Assembly: GCA_026929865.2 (NCBI GenBank)
Contig: CM049402.1
Location: forward strand, 14,489,501-14,553,500
Source of the DNA: Hyperoplus lanceolatus
Lineage: Eukaryota > Chordata > Actinopteri > Uranoscopiformes > Ammodytidae
Direction of reading: 5' to 3'
Length of the DNA stretch: 64,000 bases
Positions 44,641 through 57,960 of this stretch are shown here, piece after piece. The position numbers and the translations under genes were made by a program. Within the stretch, counting starts at the first letter, position 1. Each line of letters starts with the position of its first letter. The notes below the pieces were generated by a model. The model saw only the letters and a list, made by a program, of their open reading frames with translations, was not told the DNA's origin and searched no databases.

Positions 44641-46084
44641 ATGGAGTCGGAGGAGGGGAAGATCTCTGTGTGGGTCTGCCGGGAGGAGAAGCTTGTCTCC
44701 GGGCTGACGAAGCGAACCACCTGCGCCGACGTGGTCAAAGTCCTCCTGGATGACCAGAACCTGCAGCAGGGCGCGTCGGCGGCGATGCTGTCCGGCGCGC
44801 CGCAGTCCTACTGCGTGGTGGAGAAATGGCGAGGCTTCGAGAGGATGTTACCCAACAAGACCAAGATCCTGCGGCTGTGGAGCGCCTGGGGGGACGAGCA
44901 GGAGAACGTGCGCTTCGTCCTGGTGAAGAACGAGGCGTCGCTGCCCAACAACGGGCCCCGCAGTGCCGAGGCCAAGGTGGTCCAGAGCCGGGAGAGCGGC
45001 GGTAGTCCGGGCGGCGCGCTCAAGGGCACCGCGCGGACCTGCTGGACCGCCGCCGCCGCTGCCGCCAACCTGTCCCAAGAGAAGCAGAGGCGCATCGTGA
45101 GGAAGGCTTTCAGGAAGTTGGACAAAATGAACAAAAAGAAAGAGGAGGCCGTTTGCAAAGACAATAAGGGCTCCGTGGAGAAGATGGAGACGCTGGTCCA
45201 CCTGGTCATCTCTCAGGACCACACCATCCGCCAGCAGATCCAGCGGATCAAGGAGCTGGACCGGGAGATCGAGCGCTACGAGGCCAAGGTGCACTGACCG
45301 CATCAAGATGCACGGCGTCAACTACGTGCAGGACACATACATGATGTTGGAGACAGCCTCGTCGGAGGACTGTAAGCACACAGAGGAGGCGCCGCGGTGC
45401 AGCACGGCGGAGGCGCTGGCGCAGTTCGAGGAGTACGCTCGGCGCTGCGAGGAGGTGGTGCGGCTGCAGGAGGAGCTGACGGAGCGTGAGGCCATCGTGG
45501 ACAGCGTCACCGGGGAGATCCAGGAGGAGCTCAACCGGCGCTGGATGAAGCGACGGCGGGACGAGCAGGGAGGAGCGGACGCCGCGAAGGACACGGACAG
45601 CGGCGCGGAGGAGACGTGCCCCCCTGCCGCGTCCCGTTCCGAAGCACACGCAGAAACTTTGTCCGAGAACGAGTTCGCGGTTCTGGGGGAAGAGGAGGAG
45701 GAGAGGATAAAAACGCAGCTGGACACCAGTCTGTACATCGGCCTGCGCTTAAAGACGGATTTGGACGCCATCAGGGGGGACTTGGACCTGAGTCTGGCAC
45801 TGTGGGAGACCAAGGAGAACGAACTGCTGGATCTATTGGCCAAAGTTGAAACCATGGAGATAGTAGAGCAGGTGATCGGTGGTGGGGATGGGGAGGGGGA
45901 GCAGCTGTGTGCGGGGAACGCCGAGCCCGAACCATTGGCCGCAGAGAAGAGCAGCATCTGGGTGGAGCAGGCCCGGGGTCTGTCCAAGGCCTGCAACACA
46001 CACCGAGGACTCTCTGACACGGGCCTGAGCTCCATGCACAGCCAGGACTCGGACAACCCACCCGTGTGCGAGTCTCTGGTATAA
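44641..46084 (+). pseudogene. rassf10: RASSF10, intronless, split by a frameshift
   Basis: Frame 1 (44641-45297, 218 residues) and frame 2 (from 45296 to TAA at 46082) together cover a RASSF10 of about 480 residues (human about 507). RASSF10 is an N-terminal RASSF scaffold with a Ras-association domain, linked to mitotic and growth control. The RA domain lies near residues 5-105: [20 protein letters not shown], then [20 protein letters not shown] and [21 protein letters not shown] basic segment [20 protein letters not shown] and a coiled coil [20 protein letters not shown] follow. The C-terminus is SDTGLSSMHSQDSDNPPVCE ending SLV, almost as in human. The break falls where the family has VHLDR: GTG CAC is followed by T GAC CGC, two bases short of CTG GAC CGC. 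Everything else is well preserved and strongly codon-structured, so a sequencing error or a very recent mutation is more likely than an old pseudogene. Confidence 0.93.
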
Positions 46085-47045
46085 TACTACAACTGGCTTT
46101 GTTTTGGAAGCATGTTGGACTTTAAAAAAGACAACATGCAATTCGAAAAGCCACAAACTCAGGGGCAGTGAATCAGTGTTGGCAATACTGGGAGACGTTC
46201 CTCCCTACTCAAAATGCACCTAAGAACAGACACTGTATTTCTATAGCAATAATTCTTATATGTAGTTGCACAATAAGCTAGGAGACACAACAGTTGAGGC
46301 TTCTTCATAGCTGACCTTTGACATCCATATGGAGAGTCAACGATGCACCACTTATTTAGAGAAGTAGCCTAAAGGAGTATTATGATAAGCCACTTAGAAT
46401 CTCTAGTCACTAATGAGAAACTTGATCACAGGTTTACAAAGAGTTAATATCAGCTTTGCTTTGGTCAGGACACACTCTGGCTTTTTGCTGAAGCGACTGA
46501 AGGGTAAGTGTTTCAAAGACACTGTGTGCAGGCCTACAGGCCATAAACAGACAGGGTTCCTTTAAAGGGTCATCATCACATTAAGGTATAGACCCACAAA
46601 AGGACTCTCCAGAGTTGGGCTTTTGAATTTGATCAGTTTGGGAAATTGTGTTAACTCACTGATCCCTATCCTGCCTGCTACGCAGAGAGCACCACTTGAT
46701 ATTGTCCTAAGTGTCAGTGTCTGTCTTTAAAGCACACACATCTATTTATAACAATGCATCATAGCACCTAACACACTCTACACTTCTCCTCATCGCGGCC
46801 CTTTGCGGCTGCCTCATGGTCGTTTAAAAACAGTGGTTCTTAACACTTTTGGCTTTGACCCCTAAAAATACCAAACCAAGTCAAGTCACACAAACTCCTG
46901 ACGAAAGTCGCACATTTCTATGACCTGTTGGCATTTCAAGTATAAGCAAAGGTGGATTTTGACCTACTCACATTGTTCAGTTTGAATAAGTATGGAAGCC
47001 TGGAAAGAACAAAACAAAAGAATAAACATAATGTTAGTGGGCAGA
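46085..47045 (+). other. rassf10: Probable rassf10 3' UTR
   Basis: The first plausible AATAAA is at 47021-47026. A common fish repeat piece ('gtggttcttaacacttttgg', 46833) lies inside. The end is inferred. Confidence 0.4.
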
Positions 47046-48485
47046 ATCATTTGTTTGTTTTTCTGTCATATCTTCTGAACTATCTGATGATTCCCCTCTT
47101 TGGGTGCCCCCCCCCCTCCTGAAAACTCCTATATTTTAAAGCAGGTAAAAAGTGGACTGATTGTGTTACCTTCAGGTCAGAGCAAGATAAATGCTTTCTA
47201 GGGTCCTTGTTTAAATTAAGGGGTGTAGTCCACAAATTCAGTATTTTCAGCAAAAACTAACAAACCACACGGCTCATTAGAAACAGATTTAAAAGAAGAC
47301 ATGAGAAAATATCCTGATTTTTCCCCCATAATGTGACTGAATAAGTACTTGCTCATTGCAATCCTAGACTTTTAGTTTCAGGATTCCTCAAGTCAGGGCT
47401 TTGGGTAAGCTTTAGATAACCGCGATGACATCACAAGGGGTTGTTGTTATTTACTTTCGTTAGAGTGCTCCCTTCAGAGCAACAGAACATATTGCGCAGC
47501 AGTTTTCACAAGCTAAGTAGTACTAACTCCTCATGGCATGTTAAAACTTAATCTAATTTGTACAATTGGTAAAGCGCCTTTAAATTGCGGTATTGTTTTG
47601 TAGCTTATACCATTTGTACTTTGTATGAGGAAAAGTTAACAAATCTGGCATTAGTTTGGCTTCTTAATTGCAGGTGGTTCGCCTCTGACTCAACCGTCAT
47701 CAATGTAAGCAGACAAGAAAAGCTTCATGTTCATAGTTATTGGCAGGAACAAGTTTATTGCAGTGACACACCCAATAGTCAAACCTCAGCCTGCACAGTC
47801 AAATATACAGAGTGCAGTCGACTGCTTTTCAGATTTTGATTTGATTTTCTTTATTTAGCACATGTTGAACAACAATAACAATAATACATTTAAACGACAG
47901 TAAAAAAAAAAATAGACGTGCAAAGGAAACCCAGAAAACCAAACTCAAGGGGGCTGGCCATGTGGGGTTCCCTTCAATTATTCAACAATACATCACGTCA
48001 TAACATGAAGAGATAATTTTTGATTTTTTTACAAATATATAGTCTAAGAAAGATGACATGGTTCTTGTCTAATTCAATTATTTATTCTAACAATGTAGTG
48101 GATAAAAGCACCCGCAATTTACATGGAAAGTCACATGTTTTCTTGGCCTCTTTGGCTATCTGTATTTATTTCACCTGATGACGCAGTCGTTCTATGTCTC
48201 CAGTGTAAGTAGGCCTAAGTAGAACAAAACATTTTTCACTTGAGAAATACTTCCTTTTAATCAAAGTCTTTTCATGTTGCCAGGCCTATAGAATGGAGCT
48301 TGTCTGTAAGATTGGTTTATTTAACATGCATTTGAGAGAAATGACCCCGTTTGGTAATCCTGCATCTCTGAACGACTTTTTTTTTTAAGCCTCAGTTTCA
48401 CTTTTTTACATCCTGGAAAATATAGTTTCTGCAAAGCGCCATAAGCTGTGTGTATCCTGGTATACGCTCTCCCGGGAACTACACA

Positions 48486-48513
48486 CAACAACAACAACAA
48501 CAACAACAACAAC
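48486..48513. repeat. (CAA)n
   Basis: About nine CAA units. Confidence 0.95.
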
Positions 48514-48878
48514 CAAATAACAGCAACAGAAGATGAAACAGAAGCCACCAGAATTATTTTCACATCAACTCAATCACTGTGTATATTCGCCAGGCTGTTG
48601 TGATGTCAAAATCGTACATGGTTGACTTTGTCTTACCTGTAACAATGGAGATCAATGAATAACCCTGTACAACACCTATAGAAGAGACTGAGGACACTGT
48701 TTCTGTGGAGTTAGCTGTGTTCATAATTAGCAAGAATGACCTGTGTGTGTAGCTCATTTGTGTCGCTTGATCAGGGACAGTTTGGGCTTCTCGGTCCATT
48801 ACATTCAGCCTTGCTTTGTCTAGACAGATGGCTCTCCATAAGCAACTCTAAAGGCTACAGCCATGAGAAGTCGGGTAC

Positions 48879-48901
48879 TGTGTGTGTGTGTGTGTGTGTG
48901 G
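48879..48901. repeat. Short (TG)n
   Basis: About 11 TG units. Confidence 0.9.
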
Positions 48902-50066
48902 CTGCAACGTGACGCCAGTCAGCGCATTATTACACATGACTGTTAGTGTTGAAATAAACAGCGAAACCTTCTTGGCTTGTACTGTGGATTTGTTTATGCG
49001 TGACTAAAGTGTCTGAGAGTTTTATTTATGAGTGAGCAGCTCTGTGTTTACATGCCTCAGTTTTTTTGTTATAAAACGCCCGGCCTCCTTCGGCTAAACA
49101 TCTTCCCCCTACACAGTGTCATGTCATGTGTGTTGTTTTTTTTCCTTCGGAGCGTAAGCCAGTTTTGCATACCTGTGGGCCACGCTGCTTGACAGTTAAA
49201 GGTGTGTGTGTGAACGTGAGTGTGTTTTTGTACAGTGCGTGCTGCCTCTCATACCCGTCATGCATGTTTGTGCTTAATGGCTGCCTCCTGATCTCCTCCA
49301 TAGCATGCACTGCTGCATTAATTATGAAGGGGTGAAGCAGACACCTGAACGTACAGAGCAAAGTATCTGTACTTTCCAGCAACACTGTCCAAGCACCTCT
49401 GGATAACCCACAGAGCTCACAGGGGTCAGACCTGGATGTCTGTGTGTTATACAGAGTAACGGTGACGCTCCATTCAGCTGCATTGCATTGGGGTTAGTTA
49501 GAGTTTACAGTCTAATTATTAACGTACACAATGCTAAGTATTTCTCAGGCTGATTGCGGTGAGTTTAGAATAGACACACTTGAATTGATCTACTTTCATA
49601 TCAGCACAGGTTAGTATGTTTTACTCATTTTACTCATTCATCGTCTTTTTCGGTCCGACAATGAGAACTCAACACATTTCTCCTTTACAAATGTCAGGCT
49701 TTTTTGTGCCAGCAGTTTTCCTTGTAAGATATGTCACACCCTGGCATCCTGAGCTAACTTTAGCATGTATTGCATTGAGCCTGTGTCTACACATTAAACC
49801 TTATATCAACATCCATAAGAGGGGAAATGCGTATGTGCACAGAGAAGAAGTGTTTACCCAACAGGCTGTGCGCATTATAATCATCAGTGGGGAAATTCCT
49901 AAAAAAAAGAGTGCATGGGACGTTTAGATATCCCATGCTCACTGCTGAACATTTGCAGCTTAATACAAATAAATAGTCAAAATACTGAAAGGTTTAGTTG
50001 AATTGGCTCAGGAATTGAAAAAAGTTCAGTTGAATATCGAGTTATAAGTTGAGTTGAGAGTGTCAG

Positions 50067-50245
50067 TTAAAGCTATAGTGTGTAACTCTTTCTTGTACAT
50101 GAACGACAGTTGCATTAGAAAGAACCTGGACTTACAGCAAAAGGAATTAAATCCATGCGCAACCACCTCATGTAGATGCACCGACAACAGTGTTGTTATA
50201 ATTGCTCAGAATCCCTCGTTGGCAGAAGTTATACACTATAACTAT
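50067..50245. mobile_element. TTAA-flanked element, family E copy 2
   Basis: Starts TTAAAGCTATAGTGTGTAAC and ends 'gttatacactataac'. Internally deleted relative to copy 1 but shares 'acagcaaaaggaatta' and 'ttgctcagaatccctcgttg'. Confidence 0.65.
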
Positions 50246-51269
50246 ACATTTGAAAGAACTGATGCCATTTAAAGTGTATAAGTGATATAGACATTACATT
50301 TGCGTATACAGGTGAAACATTTCCCATAAGGGGCCATCCCACAGTTCTGTCGACTGTTGGCCTGCTGATCTGTGTCTACATCTCTGGAAAGATTAAGAGA
50401 CCACTCCAAATGTTCAGTGTCTGTCGTTTTACTATAGGCATATGTTTGAGTAGAATGAACATTTTGGTTTTATAATACAAACTACTGACAACATTTCTAC
50501 CAAATTCCAATACATATTTTGTTGTCATTAAGAGCATTTTCAATAAGTAATGTAGAGATGAAGATTTAAGAAAAATCCAGACTGGTCTCTTAACTTTTTT
50601 CCGGAGCTGTATGTCAGTCAGTGCGATTATACTGTCATCTGATAGCACCCATTGCATTCCCACTACTGACTGGCTTTTAAAAACCAGAACAGGTTTTCTG
50701 TTCGGTGGTTTGTAGAATTCATCATCTGTGGTGCTGGCAAAGTGACGGTTCATCCGTTAAAAGGATTGATGTACAACTTGGGGAATATTTGAGTGATGGG
50801 TAGCTGGCAACCGACTTCCACTTTCTCCTGCGTCTTCAGTGGCAGACTGCGGTTGGGTTACACACTGCCAGCAGGTTCATTTGATATAGACAGGCTCTGC
50901 TTTCCTCAGTGATCTTTGTCTCCCTATCATCCACCACAAGCTACAGGTTCCCCATGTCAAAATGTCAATTGATTAAATCATTTGAGGAAAGTTTTTTTAT
51001 TGAGCAGACGCAGGTAAAAACAGCATAACATAGCTTTTTGAATCAGTGTGTTACAGCACTCTGCCGAAATGTTTTCTCTGTGAAAAACTAAACATACTGT
51101 ACAAGCAAATAAACACAAATACTATGAAATGAAGGGTCTTAACAATTACCAACACCGCAGGTGTTGTGATATAAACTGCAGAGTTTGGTAGAAAGAGGTG
51201 AGCATCTGCTGCCCAACTGGCCCGCTTAGCACCTTTCTGCCAAACACAACACCAATGGGGGCAGCACAG

Positions 51270-51378
<109 letters not shown>

Positions 51379-51454
51379 TACTCCAACATGGTTGCATAAT
51401 ATATTGCTCAGTCTCCCTGTCTTAATCCCTGTTTGACTCTCTTTATCTCAGTGT

Positions 51455-51478
51455 CACACACACACACACACACACACT
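51455..51478. repeat. Short (CA)n
   Basis: About 12 CA units. Confidence 0.9.
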
Positions 51479-51593
51479 ATTGAAAGCATCCCCTGTCAAG
51501 TTACATAAATGTCTGTTTGTAAGTAAAATCAATGGTCTCACATCACACTGCCTCGCCCCAGACACACACACACACATGTTGCGTGTGTAAAAC

Positions 51594-51594
<1 letters not shown>

Positions 51595-51683
<89 letters not shown>

Positions 51684-51728
51684 CGTGCATGAGTGTGTGT
51701 GTGTGTGTGTCTGTCTGTCTGTGTGTGA
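51595..51728. repeat. (TG)n
   Basis: About 40 TG units followed by CG- and TCTG-containing variants. With the (CA)n tracts at 51270 and 51455 it forms a complementary pair about 220-330 bases apart. Confidence 0.95.
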
Positions 51729-52542
51729 GTGTGTGCACATTAATATGTGTGCACTGATGGGTTAAGTGTTCAGTATATGAAATTGTTGAGTCTCAGGCAA
51801 CGTATAGAACAAAAATGTATAAGAAACACAAGTATAGAAAGCATCATGAGACACACATTTAATTAATTAGAAATAAGTTGGACGATATAATATTAAGAAG
51901 AATGTAAAATAAAATGTGTATACACAAAATAAAAATACTATCCAGGGGATTTTTTACATTTTGTAATACAAAAGCAAAAGTAATATCATAGCCAGCTTTA
52001 TGTTGCAGTGACTGTTGTGTATGTGACAGATAAAATGACTTTTAAGGCACATTTCCTATGATTTTAAATACACCAAGCTCCCAGCAGTTTCCAGGCCATT
52101 TCAGACAATGTGTTTTGTGCTAAATGGAGTGATACAGAGGAAGCTTTCTTTCAGAGATATGGTTAATAAAAGAGGAACTGTTCGGTCCGGGTCATGGGAC
52201 CAGCATAAACAACCTACCAGGATGACATGGATGATTTAAAGAAACAGCTCAACACTTTGGTAGCGCTCCCATGCTAAATATGAACTGAAACCATCTGGTT
52301 AGCTTATGTAGCTTGAGGTTTGACATTCTATTTACATTCAAATAAAACAGAAATAAGTTGCAAATCCTTCAATGTGGCTGCGTATCACATATTATTGCTG
52401 GTATACTGATATACTGCACTCAAATTAATTACTTTGTATTTCAGAACTCTTTTACACTTTCATCTAAATTGACATCTTCACCAGTGTCTAATGTCTTTGT
52501 ACCTGTGTGTCTGTCTGTGTGTGTACAGACACATCAGTATTT

Positions 52543-52565
52543 ATGTGTGTGTGTGTGTGTGTGTG
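52543..52565. repeat. Short (TG)n
   Basis: About 11 TG units. Confidence 0.9.
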
Positions 52566-52788
52566 CTCTCACGTGTGATGGCAGAGGCAAGGAAGCGTAT
52601 GAATGACGCAACGATGTTACGTAGTATGGACTAAAAACCCTCAAATGAAAAACTGCAGGAGAAGAAGAGCAGCACAACAGACCAAGGTTTACACAACAAA
52701 CTAATAAATGAGTTTCACTCTGGGCTTAAAGGCTGTGGAGACGCACATACCAACAGCTGTCCAGCCTGGATAAAAGAGGATAGAGTGC

Positions 52789-52794
<6 letters not shown>

Positions 52795-52879
<85 letters not shown>

Positions 52880-52887
52880 TGTGTGCG
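52795..52887. repeat. (TG)n
   Basis: About 45 TG units with one interruption near the end. Confidence 0.95.
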
Positions 52888-53173
52888 CACGTGCAGTTGT
52901 GTGTTAAATTAATCCCTGACGAAAAGCTCCCAGACGGGCAGGACTGCATGTGTGTGTGTGTGTGTTTCTTTGTGAAGTGGTTTGTGTGTCCTACAAATCG
53001 CATACACACAGCTGGCATTACTTTGAAAACAATTTTCATCTTCAGGATGTATTACAAAACTAAAAATAGACCGGCGGAAATTGGGGTGGCTCGGCCTTTT
53101 GCTGCTACTGTACGTCTCTACGTGTGTTAACTAGTGAATCCCCTGTTCATGTCACAAGCAATGTGATGGGAGA

Positions 53174-53176
53174 TGT

Positions 53177-53261
<85 letters not shown>

Positions 53262-53278
53262 TGAGTGAGTGAGTGAGT

Positions 53279-53322
<44 letters not shown>
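53174..53322. repeat. (TG)n-(GTGA)n-(TG)n
   Basis: Two TG blocks separated by five GTGA-type units, the same two motifs as at 20690-20804. Confidence 0.95.
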
Positions 53323-53323
<1 letters not shown>

Positions 53324-53464
53324 CTTGTGGCCAACAAATAGCTTCTGGGATTTGGGAGATTGTCTTCCAGTGAAGCGAAGAGTACAGACAATAGAATCAT
53401 CTTTCCTCATTTGATCCAGTCTATGGAAGTCCAGGACTGCCAATGTCAAAGTGAAATAACTCCC

Positions 53465-53812
53465 TCAGATTACATTCAAGCCGTCACCAAACACAAAATT
53501 GATTAAACACTTTGAATGGCCTTGTGTCTGAATTGCGCTATATCAATAAACTTGCCTAAACCTATCTTCTCCACAAAACTCTCTCTGTATTGCTCAGTAT
53601 GGCAGCATTTATAAACTTGTGTCACGCCCCCTCTCCCCCAACACTGAGGAGCTCAGACAAATCCCAAGAAGCGCCCGATAAATGTTTCAGTTGACGATTC
53701 TACTGCTAAGAAATAACCTGGATGTACAGCAGAAGGAATAAAATACATGCAGACAGTGGTGTTGTAACTACCCAGAATTCCTCATGGGGGCAAGTGAAGT
53801 TATGCACTATAG
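53465..53812. mobile_element. Family E copy 3 carrying an L2 tail
   Basis: Matches 37610-37880 ('ttacattcaagccgtc', 'cacaaaactctctctgtatt', 'atcccaaga', 'gctaagaaataa'), ending 'gttatgcactatagctt'. About 50 bases at 53507-53556 ('ggccttgtgtctgaattgcg', 'aataaacttgcc') are an L2 3' end that landed inside. Confidence 0.7.
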
Positions 53813-54823
53813 CTTGACTATATATTATATTACGTATTACCCTACTGTGGTTATAGTAAAAATGTAATGCATAATGATTATTTTTTTTATCTCAATCTGC
53901 AATATAAACTTGAATTGAAAAAATTTAAATTACACTTGGACATTGAAGTAACGTGTGCATGTTCTGAACTGTGGTTCCTAAACATATAAAGATTGATTAT
54001 CTTCCTAACTAAAGTAAGACAATAGGGTGCTCTGTGTACTCATTTTGGATACATTGCATCACAAATAACTTATTCATTAAGTACTTCTCTCCTTTATATA
54101 CTGTTACACTTGCAGCTTTTTGAGGTAGTGATGCTAAAATGCTCACAATGAAAATGTAAACACACTGATCTAACACATTAACGTTCATTTTATTTTAGCA
54201 TTCTAATATACTAATATTTGCACATCAATCCAATACGTTGAGGAGACATGGTGGCAGGGGATCACCAACAAATCAAAAGAATTCACTAATGTTCCATTGT
54301 TGTTATTATTGATATTTCACTATAAGGTTGACATGGATATTAAAAAAAAATAATCAGCACCCTGTCGAAAGCTTTCTGAAGACCCCCCATCACATGCTAC
54401 AGCAGCATTGTACTGTGCCAATGTCAGAGGTAGATCCCCCCTCCATCATTAACCTTTTATCATAGCTTACGTAGGGTGCTGACCCCTGAGTAACAAGTCC
54501 CCTTAGCTCATGATTTATAGAGCTTGTCAGTGGTATTATTTATTTAGACAGGGTTGTTTTTCCCCCAAGGCCAAATGCGTCTAAATCCCCATCCTCTATA
54601 AAAAAAATCTACCAACACTGACAACTGCGTAAGTAGACTCGAGATCATAAATAATAAAGCAGAAACAGCTTGTAGGGCCAGAGAGGCTGCTCTGCCATGT
54701 CGGCCTGCATTAAGACATGGGGGGCTAGACAAAGGGCCCAAATATAATCAGACATTTTTACTTGGACAATCACGATGTGGTGACAGCAGTGGTGAAGCAA
54801 GATGAAACGAGTTAGCGGGACCT

Positions 54824-55623
54824 TTAACCCTCTGAGGTCTAGGGGTATTTTCTCCGATTTTACATACTTCTATAAATACCTATTTCAAATGTGCAAGAAG
54901 ATAAATTATACCAAAGTGTTTTATATGGAAATGTTCAGAACACATTGGGCCTTTGTTTTCTGAGGTCTACTTATGTCCTAGAACATTGTGTATATAATTA
55001 ATTGGCTTAAATGCTGAAAAATGTATTGCGATTTTTGAAAAACCTGGAAATTTGTGTGAAAGAAGAACCTTTAGTCATCCTGTTGAGTTGTTTTGGCTCT
55101 TGAAATTGCTTCTCCTAAGCCTTAGCTTCAAATGCAGTGGAAATTTTCCAAAACACAGTAGGGAAGTGCACAAAACATGACTAATATAAAATTTGGTCCA
55201 GACGCTTTTTGGTAGAAATGTTGTCTCTTCTTTCAAAAAACATAAGGAAATTAGACTGAATAAAACTTTGAACCACATATGATGATTCATGGGATGTATA
55301 CTAATAAAAGAGGAAGCATCGCAAAACATTTTTCAAACAAACCATTAAGTAAATATAAAAACAATAATAACAAACTACTTTCACACTATGTTTATACTCT
55401 ATGCACTATTTACAAGCTAAGTATGAATGGGGAGCTTCTGGGTCTTGCTTCTCACGGTGTTTTCTAAGCCTGTAAGGGACTGACAGTATCACAAGAACAT
55501 TCCCTGGAAACAGGAGAGCCTCTAGTTTGAGATGATGTTTTCATTTTTTGTTTCAGTCATATCTTCAGGGAGATATTAATAAAGATATGCGCACACGCGC
55601 CGGCGCGTGAATAGACCTCAGAA
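54824..55623. mobile_element. TTAA-flanked element, family F
   Basis: Begins TTAACCCTCTGAGGTCTA and ends with the inverse 'tagacctcaga' at 55613-55623 (the right TTAA is not preserved). About 800 bases, non-coding, of a type common in fish genomes. Confidence 0.6.
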
Positions 55624-57354
55624 GAGACCCAGGGAAAAGAGAGAAAGAAGGAGAGAGCGATAACTAACGGCACATGTAATTTGAGCCTATTATAAACTTG
55701 ATTTTAAACTCCTTTTAAACCCAGTTGAAGTGTTTCTGTCAAAGCTATTTTACCCCTTTGCACTCATCACTGCCTCTGTTAAGCCATAGTGCAGTGTGTG
55801 TGTGTTGAAAGTGAGGAGCAATGGAGGAAAGGAGGGGGACATAAATATCAGGGTATGAAATGGATGTGGTGTATGTGACAAATTGGACAATGCTGCTTGG
55901 ATATTAATCTAAAGGGCCAGAAAACCTATATTGTTTTTCAAATGGTTGGTGTAGATGAAAACTATTTCTGCCAAAAGCTAGAACAGGCTTTTTGTTGTGA
56001 GTGTGTGCTTTTCTCACTGCTTTGATCAGCTCCGTTAGAGAAAGGTGATGATGTAGTGTAACTTCTTTGCACCAATCAGAGTTTAGCAACATTTGAATCA
56101 AACTTTGACAGATGTTTGGCTGTACTGCATTAGTTAGTAGGCTAATGTTACAGTTATGTTGCATTCGGTCCCTTTGCCAGGGACTGAATGCAATGGAGAG
56201 TGCTCATTGAAGCCTTATGTCCCATAAGGGACGAAGAGGAGTAAGTAAGTAAGTAATGTTACAGTTATAGGCTATTATAAAATAGGTTAATTCCTATTTT
56301 ATTTATTGAAATAATAGTTATAATTAGAATGATAATCAGTAAGGGGAATACAGTTAAATATTTAGTTAAGTTAAGTATATTGTGTTGGCTATGTATCTTG
56401 GTCTCGTATCTATTGTAAGGTTTTATGAATGACTGCAGGTGGTTGTCAGATCGCAACCTCTGATCAATGCTGTAGCAACTTGCACGAAAATAGATGACAT
56501 TTTATATAAGGTTATAGATGTAAATGCCTGTATATAATCAGGATTCATTTTGAATGTATTTACTGTATCACAACACAGTTTAAGGAAATGTCAAAGAGTG
56601 GACGGGGCTTCAATATTGTATATACAGTACCCGTGGCAGTTTTAGTGATAACATTATGACTGTCTTACTACTGTTCAGGAATTGTGCAGAAGGACAATGC
56701 GGCTAATGCTAAGGTAACTGTCACCTCCCACACCTGGGCTGGCTGCTTGTTAAAGCTCAACAAAAACTGTCCTGGGTCTTCAGCATATACACACAAACAG
56801 AAGCATGTCAGTCTATAAACTGAGTGTCAATCCAGCAGTTACATCCTGAAGCTTTGTGTCTGATCATGTAGTTATTGGTTAGTGGTGTGCTGGTGGTTTC
56901 CTACAAATGTACAAAGTGTTTTGTAACAATCCCAGAGAACAGGTGTGTACTTGCTACATTTGGTCAATGGTGCCAACATGGGACTTTATTACTCAAATGC
57001 TAAGGGGCAAATGCATGTGGGTGGGGGGCGGGGGCGGGGAGAACTCTAGTGACCTCATTCAATCAAAAAAAATTGACAACACTGCATTTGGTTAATGAAG
57101 GTGGAGACAGCAATAACAAAACAGTAACAAGTTCTTCCAGTTCTACAAAGGTTAGCAGCCCTTCATGGGAAGGGATTATAAAACATGATTTCAGCTTGGG
57201 AATGCTGGGCTCATCATGTTTTGAGTCAGAAACAAAAATGAGTGATAGATTTACGATAGTAGTAGATTTAAAAAAAATAATTTTTTTGTGTGTGTGCTGT
57301 TGGCAGGTTCCAAGACACTACATTGAAGTTGCTCTGGAATTATCTTAAAGGGAT
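55624..57354. other. Intergenic
   Basis: No gene recognised. 56190-56256 ('gtcccataagggacgaagag' with three 'taag' units) looks like the 3' tail of a LINE. Confidence 0.4.
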
Positions 57355-57960
57355 AGTTCAGTATTTTTGAAGTGGGGTGGTGTAAGGTATGTATAGTTAG
57401 TCTGTTACTCTATGGAAATGACGGTCAGCACAGTCATTTAAAAAAGTTTGAGGGAGATGTCGCCGTAGCAGAAGTCAACATTGTACTGCTGCAGAGGGGG
57501 ACAGCCGAAAAACGGTTTTCCGCTACGTACCCTATATAAATGCTTAACTAAAAACGAAATATCCGTTCATCGTCGCTCAAATTAAGACTTTTTTTTTGCA
57601 TATTTTTCAAGCGTAGTTCCGCCATGTATTACTCAAGCCCCAACCTCAGCGATTTTTACCGGCATCCAATAAGGAAGTGACATACAACTGTAGTAACCAG
57701 AAAGTGCCACTGGGGGTGGTGCCAAGACGAGCAGTTTTTCTTTGACTCACTTGTTAGATAGGCCGTTTTCAAAGTGTAGCCAAACCTATTTACAGCCTAG
57801 GCCTGAAACCATTTTAGTCTGTATATTTAGGTCATATCTCCATGACAACACTGAGGGAGGTGAATTTTTGTCCCACGCTAGTTTTATTCTTTTGGAGGTT
57901 AAAATGTATTGGTGCGATCTCTTGAGTGACAGCTCTCCACCGTTGTCCCTCACTTTGCCC
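57355..57960. repeat. Dispersed repeats incl. repeat C copy 2
   Basis: 57610-57950 is the reverse complement of 14630-14965. The preceding 57355-57600 ('gggatagttcagtatttttg', 'aacggttttccgctacg') resembles other fish interspersed repeats. Probably one element of about 600 bases. Confidence 0.5.

Noticed and set aside
44457-44753. Upstream start for rassf10
   Set aside because: It is in a different frame from the RA domain; the ATG at 44641 matches the family's N-terminus.
44808-46156. Several long reverse-strand open frames under rassf10
   Set aside because: GC-rich shadow frames of the conserved plus-strand rassf10 sequence.
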